A DNA stretch of 64,000 nucleotides from Desulfovibrio sp. (GCA_017528345.1 JAFXOX010000002.1:1-64000), one strand, 5' to 3'; shown: positions 43,670 through 54,227, numbered from the stretch's first letter. Notes: a model not told the origin generated them from the letters alone. Numbers and translations are program-made.

Positions 43670-45657
43670 CAGAAAGCCTGTCCTATGCTGATATAGATCT
43701 GTACCGGTGCATCTCCCTCAATGGGATTGAAGGGAGTTGCCACATCCAGTCGCACAGGGCCAATGGGGGTGTAGTAGCGCAAGCCAATACCTCCGCCCCA
43801 ACGCATATCACCGATGATTTCCGGCATTTCACTCGTATAGACCATGCCACCGTCCACAAAGGGCACAATACCCACATCCTCGGTGATTTTATACCTAGCC
43901 TCAAGATTAACCAGCTGATAGGAGCGGCCGCCCTTGGGCTCTTCTTCCTTGTCCCTAGGTCCAATGGCCTGATAGGCATAGCCGCGTACCGAACCTGCGC
44001 CACCTGTGTAGTAGCGCATGCTGGAAGGGAGCGTACTGAGCTTGGGTCCTGTGAGCATGCCGCCTTCAAGACGGGCAGCCAGGACGAGTTTATCGCTTTT
44101 CTGCCCCTTGTCGTCTGTAAAGGGGGCATAGTAGAAATTGCCGCCCAGCGTTGCGGCAAGGGCTGTAAAATCTTCGGTAAAAGAACCGGCAAAGGGCTTA
44201 AGGGTGAGTTTGGCCACGGTGCCGCGGGTAGGATTCAGGGTATTGTCACGGCTGTCGTGTCTGAGAAAGAACTTGGGGCCATAGGCTGAATAGCTTTGCT
44301 GAGAATTGTAGGTATCCTCGAGCACACCGCCTTCTCCAAAAAGGCCGGCACCGGCGGTCAGGGTTCTGGTCAGCTGACGCTCTACACCGCCTTCCGCAGA
44401 CACACCCGACCGTTCGTAGGCTGAGGTATGCTCATGCAGAGCCGAGGCTTGTGCCGTGAGCTTCTGCTCTCGGGTAAGAAAAGCCGGTTTTTCAAAGGCG
44501 AGCTTCAGCCCCTGCTCTTCAGTTGCCACTGGTGCCGTCAGTGTCAGCTTTTCACCATTGCCAAAGAGATTTCTGTGTTCCCAGTTTCCTTCAACACCAA
44601 AGCCTGTGGAGGTATCGTAGTGAAGATTGCCGCCAATGGTTCGGAAAGGTGCTTCCTCGACAGTGACGAGTATGGGCAGAACTTGCGGTTCTTGGCCTGT
44701 GAGCTTGTCGGTTAACGGCTTGGTCTGCACCGAGCGGAAAAGTCCGCTATGCCTGAGATTATTGGCATAGTCCTCAAGAATATCCTCATCCCAGGGTTCT
44801 TCACCGCTTTTCCAGGGCTTCAGACGGGCAAGATAGTCTGCGCTGATCTGCTCGTTCCCCGTCACCTGCACATCGCCCATAGTGGCACAGGGACCAGGAT
44901 TGACGGTGATATCGACATAGAGCTCTCTGAGATCACGATTCAAGGTATAGACCTGGGAGCTGACCCGGGCCAGAGGGTAGCCTTTTTTCTTGAGTTTTTC
45001 CGGTAACTCCTCAACCGTTGCCAGGACAGTATCGGCTGTGACAGGCTTGCCCACTTCAAGAGCGGCTATTTCACGGGGGAAATCCGCGCCTGGCAGCTCT
45101 TCCCGATCAAGGCCAAAAAGGCCATAGCTGCGCACGCGTTTGGCAAAGGAGGGAGGGATGGTCGGGGCAGGATCATAGTGGATTCTGGCATGACCGAGAG
45201 TATAGCGGGGTCCTGGGGTAAGATGCAGGGTAACTCGCACAGGACGGGCATTTTCATCAAGCTCATAGCTTGCCGTTCCGTCATAGTAGCATTGGGAATG
45301 CAGCAACTTGACGGCAGTTTCTGTATCGGCTCGGGCCCGGCTTTCAATGCCAAGCAGACTGTCCGGTGGCTTCGCAGAAAAGACATGGAGCGTACTTGCC
45401 GCCTGCATAAGGGGCACAAGTTCCTTGCGTCCGTCATCCACGGTGATCTGCAGGCTGTAAGCAATGGGATCTCCCGTCAGAGGATCTTTTTGATCAGCCT
45501 TTTTCTGGGCTTGCTCCGAATTCTCTGCTGAACGCAATTCTGTATCTTTGCTCAAAAAACCGCAGGCAACAAGTTGCGAAAGCAAAAAGCAAAGCAGCAA
45601 AAGAGGCAGCGCGTGCGCCTTTTTCCCGTCAAATAGGCCGTGCAGCAGGTGTGTCAT
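43669..45657 (-). CDS. tamA: TamA-like Omp85 outer-membrane protein
   Basis: About 662 aa: signal, three POTRA domains (to about 340) and a beta-barrel of the BamA/TamA superfamily with GGAGSVRGYAYQAIGPRD (the conserved barrel motif VRGY) and a terminal Phe (ISIGQAF). The signal ends in LVAC, a lipobox-like site, followed by GFLSKD, so it may be lipidated. Start at 45657 has TAAGG close upstream. Partner of tamB, typical pair. Confidence 0.9.
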   Translation of the reverse strand: MTHLLHGLFDGKKAHALPLLLLCFLLSQLVACGFLSKDTELRSAENSEQAQKKADQKDPLTGDPIAYSLQITVDDGRKELVPLMQAASTLHVFSAKPPDSLLGIESRARADTETAVKLLHSQCYYDGTASYELDENARPVRVTLHLTPGPRYTLGHARIHYDPAPTIPPSFAKRVRSYGLFGLDREELPGADFPREIAALEVGKPVTADTVLATVEELPEKLKKKGYPLARVSSQVYTLNRDLRELYVDITVNPGPCATMGDVQVTGNEQISADYLARLKPWKSGEEPWDEDILEDYANNLRHSGLFRSVQTKPLTDKLTGQEPQVLPILVTVEEAPFRTIGGNLHYDTSTGFGVEGNWEHRNLFGNGEKLTLTAPVATEEQGLKLAFEKPAFLTREQKLTAQASALHEHTSAYERSGVSAEGGVERQLTRTLTAGAGLFGEGGVLEDTYNSQQSYSAYGPKFFLRHDSRDNTLNPTRGTVAKLTLKPFAGSFTEDFTALAATLGGNFYYAPFTDDKGQKSDKLVLAARLEGGMLTGPKLSTLPSSMRYYTGGAGSVRGYAYQAIGPRDKEEEPKGGRSYQLVNLEARYKITEDVGIVPFVDGGMVYTSEMPEIIGDMRWGGGIGLRYYTPIGPVRLDVATPFNPIEGDAPVQIYISIGQAF

Positions 45658-45790
45658 ACGCCTTACGTTACCGTAGTCCACGAAGGACTTAGGCGGAGCA
45701 ACCGCCCCCTAAAGTGTTTGGCTTTTCCAAGCCTCGTCCAGAAAGCGCGCGGTGATTGACTGACCGGAAAAAAGAATGCAGGCTCTCAAG

Positions 45791-47614
45791 CTAGGCATTC
45801 TTGGAGGCCGACTTATAGCGCTTGACCGCGGAAAGCTCCATCTTGCGCAGACGGATGGACTGAGGTGTCACTTCCACAAGCTCATCGTCACGCACAAAAT
45901 GCAGTGCATGCTCGAGAGTCATCTTCTTCACAGGTGTCAGAATAATATTCTCATCCTTACCCGCAGCACGCAGGTTGGTCAGTTTCTTTTCCTTGGTGGC
46001 ATTGACATCAATGTCATTGTCACGATTGTGCTCTCCAACGATCATGCCTTCATAGACCGGATCCCCCGGCTCCACAAAAAGCACGCCACGCGGCTCAAGA
46101 TTGAAGAGGGCATAGGCGACGGCGGCTCCGGGCCTGTCGGCCACGATGGAACCGGAAAAACGGGTCAAAAAATCACCACGCCAGAGATCGTAGCCTTCAA
46201 GATAGGAATTCATAATGCCTGTGCCCTTGGTGTCGGTGAGAAATTCATCGCGATAGCCGATGAGGCCTCGGCTGGGCACGGAAAATTCCAGACGCACCCG
46301 GCCTGTGCCGTGATTGGTGCAGTTGAGCATGCGGCCTTTGCGCTGGGCAAGTTTGTCGGTCACGACCCCCATAAAGACCTCATCACAGTCCACATAGAGG
46401 TGTTCAATAGGCTCCAGGGTCTCTCCGGCCTCGTTTTTCTTAAGGATGACCTCTGGCCTGCCCACAGAAAGCTCGAAGCCCTCTCGGCGCATGGTCTCAA
46501 TGAGAATGGCCATCTGAAACTCTCCACGCCCCTTGACCAGAAAAGCTTCCTTGTCCTCAGTCTCAGCAATCTTAATGGCCACATTGCGCAGACTTTCTTT
46601 ATAGAGACGGTCCCGGATGGCCCGGCTCTGCACAATTTTTCCCTCGCGTCCGGCAAGAGGTGAGGTATTGATACCAAAACGCATGGCAACAGTCGGCTCG
46701 TCCACGCGGATACGCGGCAAAACCTGGGGATTGTCACGCGTGCAGATGGTATCTCCAATGGTCACATCTTCAATGCCCGCCAAAACGACAATATCACCAG
46801 GGCCGGCCTCGTCCACTTCAGCAAGCTTCAACCCATCATAGACCTGTAAACGTGTAGCTCGAAGGGGCACAGCCTCACCGCTTTCACCAATGCAGACCAG
46901 GGCTTCCTTGGCCTGCACAGCTCCATGGATGATTCGACCTACGGCCAGACGTCCCAGATAGTCGGAATAATCAAGATCAGCCACAAGCATCTGAAAAGGC
47001 TTGCTGGGATCGTGGACAGGGCCGGGAATATATTCAACAATGGTCTCAAAAAGTGGCGACAGATCTTTGGGTGTCTCATCTAAAGAACGCATGGCAACGC
47101 CATCTCGGCCAATGGCGTAGAGCACGGGAAACTCAATCTGCTCTTCGCTTGCCCCCAGATCAATGAAGAGATCATAAACCTCATTCAAGACTTCGTCAGG
47201 GCGTGCATCTTTGCGGTCTATCTTATTGACGACAACGATAACGGGTAAATTGGCTTCCAGTGCCTTACGCAGTACAAAGCGCGTCTGCGGCAGAGGGCCT
47301 TCTGAAGAATCCACAAGCAGAATGGCGCCTGTGGCCATGGACAATGACCGTTCCACCTCGCCGCCGAAATCGGCGTGGCCGGGAGTATCGATGATATTGA
47401 TTTTGACACCTTTCCAGTGCACTGAGCAGTTTTTGGCGGCAATGGTTATGCCACGCTCACGCTCAAGATCCATATTGTCCATGACGCGGTCATCAACGTG
47501 CTGATCGGCACGAAAGACACCGCTCTGCTTGAAAAGTGCATCCACTAGAGTCGTTTTCCCGTGATCCACGTGGGCAATGATAGCCACATTGCGAAGGGCT
47601 TGGTTCTGTTCCAT
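45791..47614 (-). CDS. typA: Ribosome-associated GTPase TypA/BipA
   Basis: 607 aa translational GTPase for ribosome assembly and stress. Motifs: [35 protein letters not shown]-like domains follow and the C-terminal BipA domain includes [16 protein letters not shown] and [19 protein letters not shown]. Length normal. It is 133 bases upstream of tamA on the same strand. A long antisense frame (45776-46663) is a shadow. Confidence 0.97.
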   Translation of the reverse strand: MEQNQALRNVAIIAHVDHGKTTLVDALFKQSGVFRADQHVDDRVMDNMDLERERGITIAAKNCSVHWKGVKINIIDTPGHADFGGEVERSLSMATGAILLVDSSEGPLPQTRFVLRKALEANLPVIVVVNKIDRKDARPDEVLNEVYDLFIDLGASEEQIEFPVLYAIGRDGVAMRSLDETPKDLSPLFETIVEYIPGPVHDPSKPFQMLVADLDYSDYLGRLAVGRIIHGAVQAKEALVCIGESGEAVPLRATRLQVYDGLKLAEVDEAGPGDIVVLAGIEDVTIGDTICTRDNPQVLPRIRVDEPTVAMRFGINTSPLAGREGKIVQSRAIRDRLYKESLRNVAIKIAETEDKEAFLVKGRGEFQMAILIETMRREGFELSVGRPEVILKKNEAGETLEPIEHLYVDCDEVFMGVVTDKLAQRKGRMLNCTNHGTGRVRLEFSVPSRGLIGYRDEFLTDTKGTGIMNSYLEGYDLWRGDFLTRFSGSIVADRPGAAVAYALFNLEPRGVLFVEPGDPVYEGMIVGEHNRDNDIDVNATKEKKLTNLRAAGKDENIILTPVKKMTLEHALHFVRDDELVEVTPQSIRLRKMELSAVKRYKSASKNA

Positions 47615-48137
47615 AAGTCTCTCAAAAAGCTAAATGACAACAAGAAAAGAAGGTTATCAGGAAAAGAGAAAAATTAGCTTAAGGAGCCTGTTTTGTCATC
47701 AAAAATTTTGCGTGTTGAAGGATTCACCATGAGGGAGAAAAAAAGCTCGATCTCCAAGACTATGCATCGCAATCCATGATATCTGTCAAATTCCTTAATG
47801 TACATTTCCCTTTTCTCTCCTCATCTCACAATCACAGCCCAAGGTGCAGCGATATTCCAGCTCTCCAAGTGTTGAAGATGTGTGCCCGTGTATCTTGGCG
47901 TCGACAATGCCAAGGGCTGAAATTATGGGGGCTCAAGGCAAGTCAGGACAAAAACTGCACAACTGGGGACGAAAAGTAGCCAAAGTCTGAGGAACTGTTC
48001 CTGCAGAAATACCGTGAAAGCCGCGCCAAATCCGGTTAGGTCTTTGACCTTTTTGCTGTGGGGAGCGATAGCTATATATACCGTTTTCGTCTCTATGTGC
48101 TGCCTGTTGGTCACACACAGAGGCTATAACAGCGTCT
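47615..48137. other. Intergenic region between typA and the phosphorylase gene
   Basis: No gene, repeat or clear terminator recognised. Small frames on both strands lack Shine-Dalgarno sites and recognisable content. Confidence 0.5.
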
Positions 48138-48992
48138 TCAGCACTCTGCTCTGGCTGCAAGATCCGGCAAAAGGGCTAAAATCAGACGGGCAAGATCTGC
48201 GGCTGACCTCTCGCTGCTTGCGATAACCTCATCTATGGAGACTGGCGCCATGCAGTCTGGCAAATTTTTATTGGTCAGACAGACAAGCTCAAGGACACGC
48301 AGGCCAAGATGTTTTGCGCAAATAACCTCAAGCACACTACTCATGCCAATGGCGTCAGCTCCCAGGCTCCTGTAAAGACGCGTTTCCGCAGGTGTTTCCA
48401 GTTCCGGGCCGTGCACACCGATATAGACACCTCGCTCTAAGGTGAGCCCCAGACCAATGGCTGCCTTCTGGGCAAGCGCCTGCAGCTTGCGGTCAAAAAC
48501 CTGTGACATGTCGGGGAAGCGCGGTCCCCAATCCTCGCAGTTGGGACCGGTCAGAGGCGAAACGCCTGTCAGGTTGATCTGATCGGTTGCAAGCATTAGT
48601 CGACCGGCCTCAAAGACAGGGTTGAGAGCGCCTGCGGCATTGGTGACAATCAGGGTATGCACACCCATTCCTTGCATCAGACGAACGCCCATGCAGATCT
48701 CAGAGACAGAGAATCCCTCAAAGAGATGGCAGCGACCTGACTGAACAAGCACAGGCACACCAGCAAGATTTCCACAGCTAAAAAAACCGGCATGGGAAAG
48801 GGCCGTGGAAACCGGAAAATGAGGAAGCTCGGCAAAGGGAACAGCATGTCCAGACAAAACGTCAGCAAGTCTGCCAAGCCCTGTGCCAAGGATCAGGCCC
48901 ACTTCACAGCGCTGTTCATCTGCCAAGCCAAGCTTCGCACGAAAGCTTGCAAGACATTCCTGGACCTGGCTGACATTCTGCATCTTCTGCAT
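48138..48992 (-). CDS. Purine-nucleoside phosphorylase (PNP, class II-type trimeric)
   Basis: 284 aa. Phosphorolysis of inosine and guanosine. Motifs: ILGTGLGRLAD, LSHAGFF phosphate loop region, GRCHLFEGFS, TNAAGALNP, GPELETPAETR and the substrate Asn in CLTNKNLP. The start at 48992 follows AAGGAG; a longer frame runs into repeat R5 and is rejected. Monocistronic. Confidence 0.9.
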   Translation of the reverse strand: MQKMQNVSQVQECLASFRAKLGLADEQRCEVGLILGTGLGRLADVLSGHAVPFAELPHFPVSTALSHAGFFSCGNLAGVPVLVQSGRCHLFEGFSVSEICMGVRLMQGMGVHTLIVTNAAGALNPVFEAGRLMLATDQINLTGVSPLTGPNCEDWGPRFPDMSQVFDRKLQALAQKAAIGLGLTLERGVYIGVHGPELETPAETRLYRSLGADAIGMSSVLEVICAKHLGLRVLELVCLTNKNLPDCMAPVSIDEVIASSERSAADLARLILALLPDLAARAEC

Positions 48993-49119
48993 GCAAACAC
49001 TCCTTTTGATGACACGGGTCTTTAGGCGAGGATTCCTCGTACAACATGGACAAGATTGCAAAAAAACGTTCGGCCTTCCTGGCTCCATGGGCAGGGAACC
49101 CAAGCCTTCTCTGTAGCTC

Positions 49120-49270
49120 AAGCACTTGATTTCTTCTGTTTGCCTCCCATGCCGGGAAAGCTGCAGCCGTGAACCAAGTCTTGCACACAACACTCATAAT
49201 CTTTCCACAGGCTGATATGACAGAGGCATTTGCAGACAGAAATTCCCTGACGCAAGCGCAGAATCCTACC
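49120..49270 (-). mobile_element. TnpB 3'-end relic, copy R5
   Basis: Minus-strand ATCAGCCTGTGGAAAGAT, TGGTTCACGGCTGCAGC and TTTCCCGGCATGGGA line up with R4 (GTCAGCCTGTGGAGAGAC, TGGTGCACGGCTGCAGC, TTCCCCACAGTGGAA). Translation gives VISACGKIMSV, a TnpB-type ACG tail. The right-end hairpin is not clear in this copy. Confidence 0.55.
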
Positions 49271-49452
49271 CCGAAGACCTGCTCTAGACTTTTCTCTTGC
49301 TTCTCTGCTATATCCTCTTAACTCCAAGACGTGCAGTGTCAGACACTGATCTCGCCTTGCGGCAAAAGCAATGCTTCCCTTTTAATCCTGTCTATGACCG
49401 GGCAAAAGGGCAAAAAAACGGCGGCGGCACGCCTGCAGAATGCCGGAAACTC

Positions 49453-50919
49453 ATGGAAAAACATACGCCCAATGAGGCAGAAGCTCCCAAGACGCCCAAA
49501 CTTTCCCTGGGCGACCACAAAGTTCTGGTCGCCAATCGTGGGGAAATTGCCATGCGCATCATGCGAGCCTGCAACAATCTAAACATTCCCTTTGCAGCTG
49601 TCTATACACGCGAAGACAACCAGTCTGGTCACGGAGATCTGGCCCGACAGCTGGGTGGCGATAACTGCCTCTACAGGGTCTCCTCCTACCACGATGCCAA
49701 TGAGATCATGAGCGTAGCTGATGCTGCCGGCTGCACGGCTGTACATCCAGGCTACGGTTTCTTTGCCGAGGATTTTCGTTTTGCACGCCGTGTCACCAAG
49801 CGTGACAGATCCATGATTTTTATTGGTCCTTCTTGGAAAATCATCCGAGAGCTGGGTGACAAGATCAATACTAAGAGGCTGGCCAGAAGTCTTGGCGTTC
49901 CGACGGTACCGGGCTCAGACCGTCCCATTTACGATGAGGCCGAAGCCGAACGCATTGCCAAATCCCTCTTTTCCTTTCAGGAGCAGCAGGGTGTCACTCA
50001 CCCTCTGGTGCTGGTCAAGGCCTCAGCAGGTGGCGGTGGCATGGGTATTGAGGAAGTCTACGACCCCGACCAGTTTCGCTCGGTGTACCGTCGCATCCGC
50101 AACTATGCCCTGCGACAGTTCAAGGATGAGGGCGTGCTCATTGAACAGCGCATCAAGGATTTCAACCACCTTGAAGTACAGATTGTCTCTGACCGCACAG
50201 GGCGCCATCCGGTGCATTTTGGCACGCGCAACTGTTCCATCCAGTCCACTGGCCGACAGAAACGCATTGAAGTTGCTCCAGGCTTTGCGCCTGACACGCT
50301 GGAATACTCTTTTGATGCCGCTCGCGTTCTTACCGATATTGTGGACTACTCCCTGACTATGGCCACCAAGGTGGGTTACGACAACGTAGGGACTTGGGAG
50401 TGGATTGTCACGCGCTCAGGCGAGCCCTTCCTCATGGAGGTGAATACACGCATCCAGGTGGAAAACGGTGTTTCAGCCTGTATTTCCCATGTGGCCGGAC
50501 GCGGCTGTGTGGACCTGATCTCCGAGCAGATCCGACTTGGGCTCGGCGAAGAGCTTGGCTATACGCAGGCGGAAATTGCCACTGAGGGTGTGGGGCTGGA
50601 GTATCGCATTATTGCCGAAGATCCTGCCAATAACTTTACCCCTTGGGTGGGAACCATTGAACGCTTCCACTGGCAGGATGCCCCCTGGCTGACCATGCTC
50701 ACCCATGTGCCTACGGACCGTTCCTACGAAATTCCCACGGAATTTGACCCCAACCTTGCGCTTGCCATTATCTGGGGCAAGAATCTTGAGGAGGCCAAGG
50801 CTCGAGGTCTGACCTTTCTGCAATCCATTGAGCTGACAGGCAAAAACACTGCAGGTTGTGAGCTCAAAAGCAATATTGACTTTCTCAAGGCGAACACCGA
50901 GCATTTACTTCGCTTCTGA
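49453..50919 (+). CDS. Biotin carboxylase subunit (AccC-like)
   Basis: 488 aa ATP-grasp enzyme that carboxylates biotin. N-terminal KVLVANRGEIAMRIMRA, HPGYGFFAED; ATP-grasp KASAGGGGMGI and EQRIKDFNHLEVQIVSD; catalytic EVNTRIQVENG. Two departures from typical AccC: Met where the glycine loop usually has Lys or Arg (GGGGMG), and QVEN for QVEH. Start uncertain: the ATG at 49453 (MEKHTP) is preferred but has no strong Shine-Dalgarno, and in-frame codons exist back to 49297. First of a three-gene carboxylase operon. Confidence 0.85.
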   Translation: MEKHTPNEAEAPKTPKLSLGDHKVLVANRGEIAMRIMRACNNLNIPFAAVYTREDNQSGHGDLARQLGGDNCLYRVSSYHDANEIMSVADAAGCTAVHPGYGFFAEDFRFARRVTKRDRSMIFIGPSWKIIRELGDKINTKRLARSLGVPTVPGSDRPIYDEAEAERIAKSLFSFQEQQGVTHPLVLVKASAGGGGMGIEEVYDPDQFRSVYRRIRNYALRQFKDEGVLIEQRIKDFNHLEVQIVSDRTGRHPVHFGTRNCSIQSTGRQKRIEVAPGFAPDTLEYSFDAARVLTDIVDYSLTMATKVGYDNVGTWEWIVTRSGEPFLMEVNTRIQVENGVSACISHVAGRGCVDLISEQIRLGLGEELGYTQAEIATEGVGLEYRIIAEDPANNFTPWVGTIERFHWQDAPWLTMLTHVPTDRSYEIPTEFDPNLALAIIWGKNLEEAKARGLTFLQSIELTGKNTAGCELKSNIDFLKANTEHLLRF

Positions 50920-50936
50920 CCTGTCTGAAGAAAACT

Positions 50937-53189
50937 ATGATCGATAATAATGTAGAAAAACGTATTGTTGCGCTGCAAGAACGTCTGATCTATCTCAAGG
51001 ACATTTTTGCAGGCAAACACGCCGATGATGTCAATCTTCTCGAAGACCGCCTCAACTCTTTTCGTCAGCGGCTGAAAGAAGAGGATGTGAGCGATCCCTA
51101 TAGTGACATTGCCTCGGTTGAAGATCTTTTTGCCTATGTCGAACGCAAGCTTGACAGCAGTATCACGCCTATGGACAGAGTGCGCATTGTGCGGCACCCA
51201 CAGCGTATCTGCCTGCGTGATATCCTGGAAAATGTCTATGACACCTTCACCGAGGTGGGGGGACAAGACGAGTATAGTCTTGATCCGAGTATGCTCATCG
51301 CCAGGGCTGTGATCACAAGACATCGCGGCAAAAAGACCTATCATCAGCCGGTCATGGTCATTGGTCAGGAAAAAGGCCACGGTGCGGAATTTCGCAATGG
51401 TGGCTCTGTCAAACCCTGGGGCAATGCCAAGGCCATGCAGTTCATGCGCGTTGCTGAAACCGAGGGCATTCCCATCCACAGCTACGTTTTTACGCCCGGT
51501 TCATTTCCCCTTGAGGATTATCCAGGCGCAGCCCAGCAGATTGCCAAAAATATCTACGGCATGGCCGGCCTGCGTGTGCCTGTTATCGCCATCATTTCTG
51601 AAGGCGGCAGCGGCGGCGCTGAAGCCATCAGCCTGGCAGACAGGCGTCTGATGTTCTCTCACGGCTACTATTCGGTTATCTCACCCGAAGGCGCCGCTGC
51701 CATTGAGGGGCACCTCAAAAGAGGTATGCGCGCAACCCCGGAACTCATTGAGCACTGCGCCGAACATCTCCGTATCACAGCCACGGACAATCTCTCCTTT
51801 GGCTATATCGACCGCATCATCCAGGAGCCTCCTCTGGGAGCGCGTCCTTGGCATTTCGACTTTTTCCGCAGCTTGCGCCAGGAAGTGATCCGGGCAACAG
51901 ACGAGGTCATTATTCAGACCCGCCTTCTCCCCGTTCTCAAAACACTTGCCCGCAACCGTCACACCCGCCCCAATGCGGATCTTGAAGCCCTCTATATTCA
52001 CTGGGGCCTTTCAGCGGCCGCCAAAAAACGTCTTGTGGCAAGACGCCAGAAAAAATTTCTCGGACTCTCCAAACAGGCCGCCCGCGACCATCGTCCCTTG
52101 CATACCAAACTCTGGGAAAATCTCTCGGACTGCATTTCCAAGCCCTGGATCAGCTTCAAGTACGATTTTTATCGCAAGCATCAGCGCAAAATTCAGACCT
52201 TCATGGAAGAAATCGACAATGAATGGGAGACCTTCAAGCATAGGATGCTGTCTCCCTGGCGCAAATTCAAACACGATATTGAAAAGAAGAACAAAAAGCA
52301 GGGCGAAGAACTCACAGCCCTTTCCGTCTGGACCAAGGATTCCCGACGCAAGAAATGGAATTACCTTTCTCCGCGCTATAAGATTGATCAGACACTGACC
52401 TGTCCCAACAGTGCCGACTACGGTTGCCTTGATCTCTGGGGCCCGGATCTCTTCGGGGAATTTGCCGGTGTCTGCAGCTACTGCGGCTACCATTTTCCCA
52501 TGGAGCCTGAATGGTATGTGCGTAATGTCTTTGACCGCGATTCGGTCATGGAATTCAACAGTGAAATCGAAGCCGGCAACCCACTGGCTTTTCCCGATTT
52601 TGCCGAGCGCATTGCCAAGGCCCAGGAACGTAACGGTACCCGCAGCGGCTGTATGACCTTTGAGGCGCGCATCAGCAATATCAAGATCATTGTGGCCATG
52701 CTCATGGGCACCTTCCGTGGCGGCTCAGTGGGCGCTGCCGAAGGCTATAAGTTTGTGGAAGCGGCCGAACGCGCCACCAAGAAACGCTATCCCTTCCTCG
52801 CCTATGTCCACGGTACAGCCGGCATGCGTATTCAGGAGGGGACTCACGCCCTGATTCAGATGCCACGCTGTACGGTGGCTGTACGCCGCTATATTGAAGC
52901 TGGCGGGCTCTACATGGTACTCTATGACACCAATTCCTTCGCCGGACCTGTGGCGAGTTTCCTTGGCTGTTCACCCTATCAGTTTGCCGTACGCTCCTCC
53001 AATATCGGTTTCGCCGGGCCAGGCGTGATCAAGGAGACCACCGGCATCGACATTCCGCCACGCTATCATCGTTCCACAGAGGCCCTGTCCCGCGGCCACA
53101 TTCAAGGTATCTGGGACAGGCGGCAGATCAGGGCCAATCTCAAACAGGCTCTGCGCACCATTGGCGGCAGAAATCTCTACTACCGCTAG
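50937..53189 (+). CDS. Fused acetyl-CoA carboxylase carboxyltransferase, alpha-like then beta-like
   Basis: 750 aa. Residues about 60-340 match AccA (QEKGHGAEFRNGGSVKPWGN, FPLEDYPGAAQQIAKN, IISEGGSGGAEAI, YYSVISPEGAA). A basic helical linker (about 360-460) follows. Residues 480-740 match AccD: a four-cysteine zinc site (CPNSADYGC ... CSYCGYHF), FEARISNIKIIVAMLMGTFR, GTAGMRIQEG, GPVASFLG and GFAGPGVIKET. The order alpha-beta is opposite to the usual beta-alpha of plant or archaeal fusions. 17 bases after the carboxylase. It should transfer CO2 from biotin to acetyl-CoA (or propionyl-CoA). Confidence 0.85.
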   Translation: MIDNNVEKRIVALQERLIYLKDIFAGKHADDVNLLEDRLNSFRQRLKEEDVSDPYSDIASVEDLFAYVERKLDSSITPMDRVRIVRHPQRICLRDILENVYDTFTEVGGQDEYSLDPSMLIARAVITRHRGKKTYHQPVMVIGQEKGHGAEFRNGGSVKPWGNAKAMQFMRVAETEGIPIHSYVFTPGSFPLEDYPGAAQQIAKNIYGMAGLRVPVIAIISEGGSGGAEAISLADRRLMFSHGYYSVISPEGAAAIEGHLKRGMRATPELIEHCAEHLRITATDNLSFGYIDRIIQEPPLGARPWHFDFFRSLRQEVIRATDEVIIQTRLLPVLKTLARNRHTRPNADLEALYIHWGLSAAAKKRLVARRQKKFLGLSKQAARDHRPLHTKLWENLSDCISKPWISFKYDFYRKHQRKIQTFMEEIDNEWETFKHRMLSPWRKFKHDIEKKNKKQGEELTALSVWTKDSRRKKWNYLSPRYKIDQTLTCPNSADYGCLDLWGPDLFGEFAGVCSYCGYHFPMEPEWYVRNVFDRDSVMEFNSEIEAGNPLAFPDFAERIAKAQERNGTRSGCMTFEARISNIKIIVAMLMGTFRGGSVGAAEGYKFVEAAERATKKRYPFLAYVHGTAGMRIQEGTHALIQMPRCTVAVRRYIEAGGLYMVLYDTNSFAGPVASFLGCSPYQFAVRSSNIGFAGPGVIKETTGIDIPPRYHRSTEALSRGHIQGIWDRRQIRANLKQALRTIGGRNLYYR

Positions 53190-53203
53190 AACTGGGGCTC
53201 GAC

Positions 53204-53851
53204 ATGCTCAATATTTCTCAGTTGCTGGATACCATCAAGGCCCAACCCTACCGCGAAATTGAAATCACAACCCCCCACACCGGCGTTTTGACCTTTGCCA
53301 CTGTTGCTCTGGGCGATCAGGTTCAAGGCCCGCAGGGACAGTGGAAGGAAAAGCGCGGAACACTCCTGGCGACCCTTGAACGCGAACGGAATCCCAAGCC
53401 CATTTGCTCTCTGGAAAAAGGTGAAATCTGTGCCTTGCATACAGAGCTTGAAGGCAAGTTTGTGGAAGCCAACACTCCCATTGCCACCATCCGCCATATG
53501 CTGACACGAGAAGAGGTAGAGCACATTATCCTGAAAAAGACCCTCTATCTTTTCCGGGCACCTGAGCGGGCCAAATACTACTTCACCCCGGAAGTTGACA
53601 AAAAAATCCATGCCCAAGACCAGCACTCTGTCAAGGTCCGCGATGGCATGGAGCTTTTCATCATGTCGCGCATGAAACGCGAGGTGCATCTGCCTTATAC
53701 AGGGCCTCAAGGTCTCATCTATACCGTGTATTTCAAATACAATGAAAATATTGATGCTGAGGCTCCGCTCATCGGTGTCTGCACGCAGGAGCAGCTGCCG
53801 GCCATTGAGGAAGTCATCATGCGCATCAAAACCGAATGGACAGGAAGGTAG
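53204..53851 (+). CDS. Biotinyl/lipoyl-like carrier protein of the carboxylase operon
   Basis: 215 aa with a C-terminal barrel whose turn reads SRMKREVHLPYTG; Lys158 stands where BCCP has the biotinylated Lys of AMKM. A half-barrel-like N-terminal stretch (EITTPHTGVLTFATVALGD) may be a second copy. The MKM signature is degenerate (MKR). Position directly after the carboxyltransferase makes it the likely carrier. The fold call is by pattern, so confidence is moderate. Confidence 0.65.
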   Translation: MLNISQLLDTIKAQPYREIEITTPHTGVLTFATVALGDQVQGPQGQWKEKRGTLLATLERERNPKPICSLEKGEICALHTELEGKFVEANTPIATIRHMLTREEVEHIILKKTLYLFRAPERAKYYFTPEVDKKIHAQDQHSVKVRDGMELFIMSRMKREVHLPYTGPQGLIYTVYFKYNENIDAEAPLIGVCTQEQLPAIEEVIMRIKTEWTGR

Positions 53852-53856
53852 GGAGC

Positions 53857-54195
53857 ATGGGCCAAGTTCTGCAAATCCGCGTCAGCGCCGTGACCTGGAA
53901 TGAGGATCTCGTTGAAAAGCAGTGGCCGAGACTTTCGGACCTCGCCTTCAGCGTGCCCATCAAGCACGAAAAGCACGGAGTGCTGGAGATGGTGAGAGCG
54001 CTCTCAGAGGGTTTGACCTTCATGGAATGGTCTGCAAAGCGCAAGGAATGTATGGGGCCAGGTATCAGAAAAGCAGCTGAGCTCAAGAAAACACTTGAAG
54101 AGGCCCTGGCCGACTGGAAGCCACGGGAAGCCAATACGGCAAGTGAAGAATTGGAAAAAGTACTGGACGAGCTTGAGCGAATTTTCACAAACTGA
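53857..54195 (+). CDS. Conserved small protein of unknown function
   Basis: 112 aa, acidic and helical at the C-terminus (KKTLEEALADWKPREANTAS, LEKVLDELERIF). No motif recognised. AGGGAG precedes the ATG at 53857. It follows the carrier gene after five bases and precedes ssb by 32, so it is probably the last gene of the carboxylase operon. Confidence 0.65.
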   Translation: MGQVLQIRVSAVTWNEDLVEKQWPRLSDLAFSVPIKHEKHGVLEMVRALSEGLTFMEWSAKRKECMGPGIRKAAELKKTLEEALADWKPREANTASEELEKVLDELERIFTN

Positions 54196-54227
54196 ACGGG
54201 AAACGGTAGCGACCGCAAGGAGATACT

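Noticed and set aside
45776..46663. 295-codon open frame on the plus strand
   Set aside because: Antisense to typA, whose motifs are complete; no Shine-Dalgarno or recognisable content.
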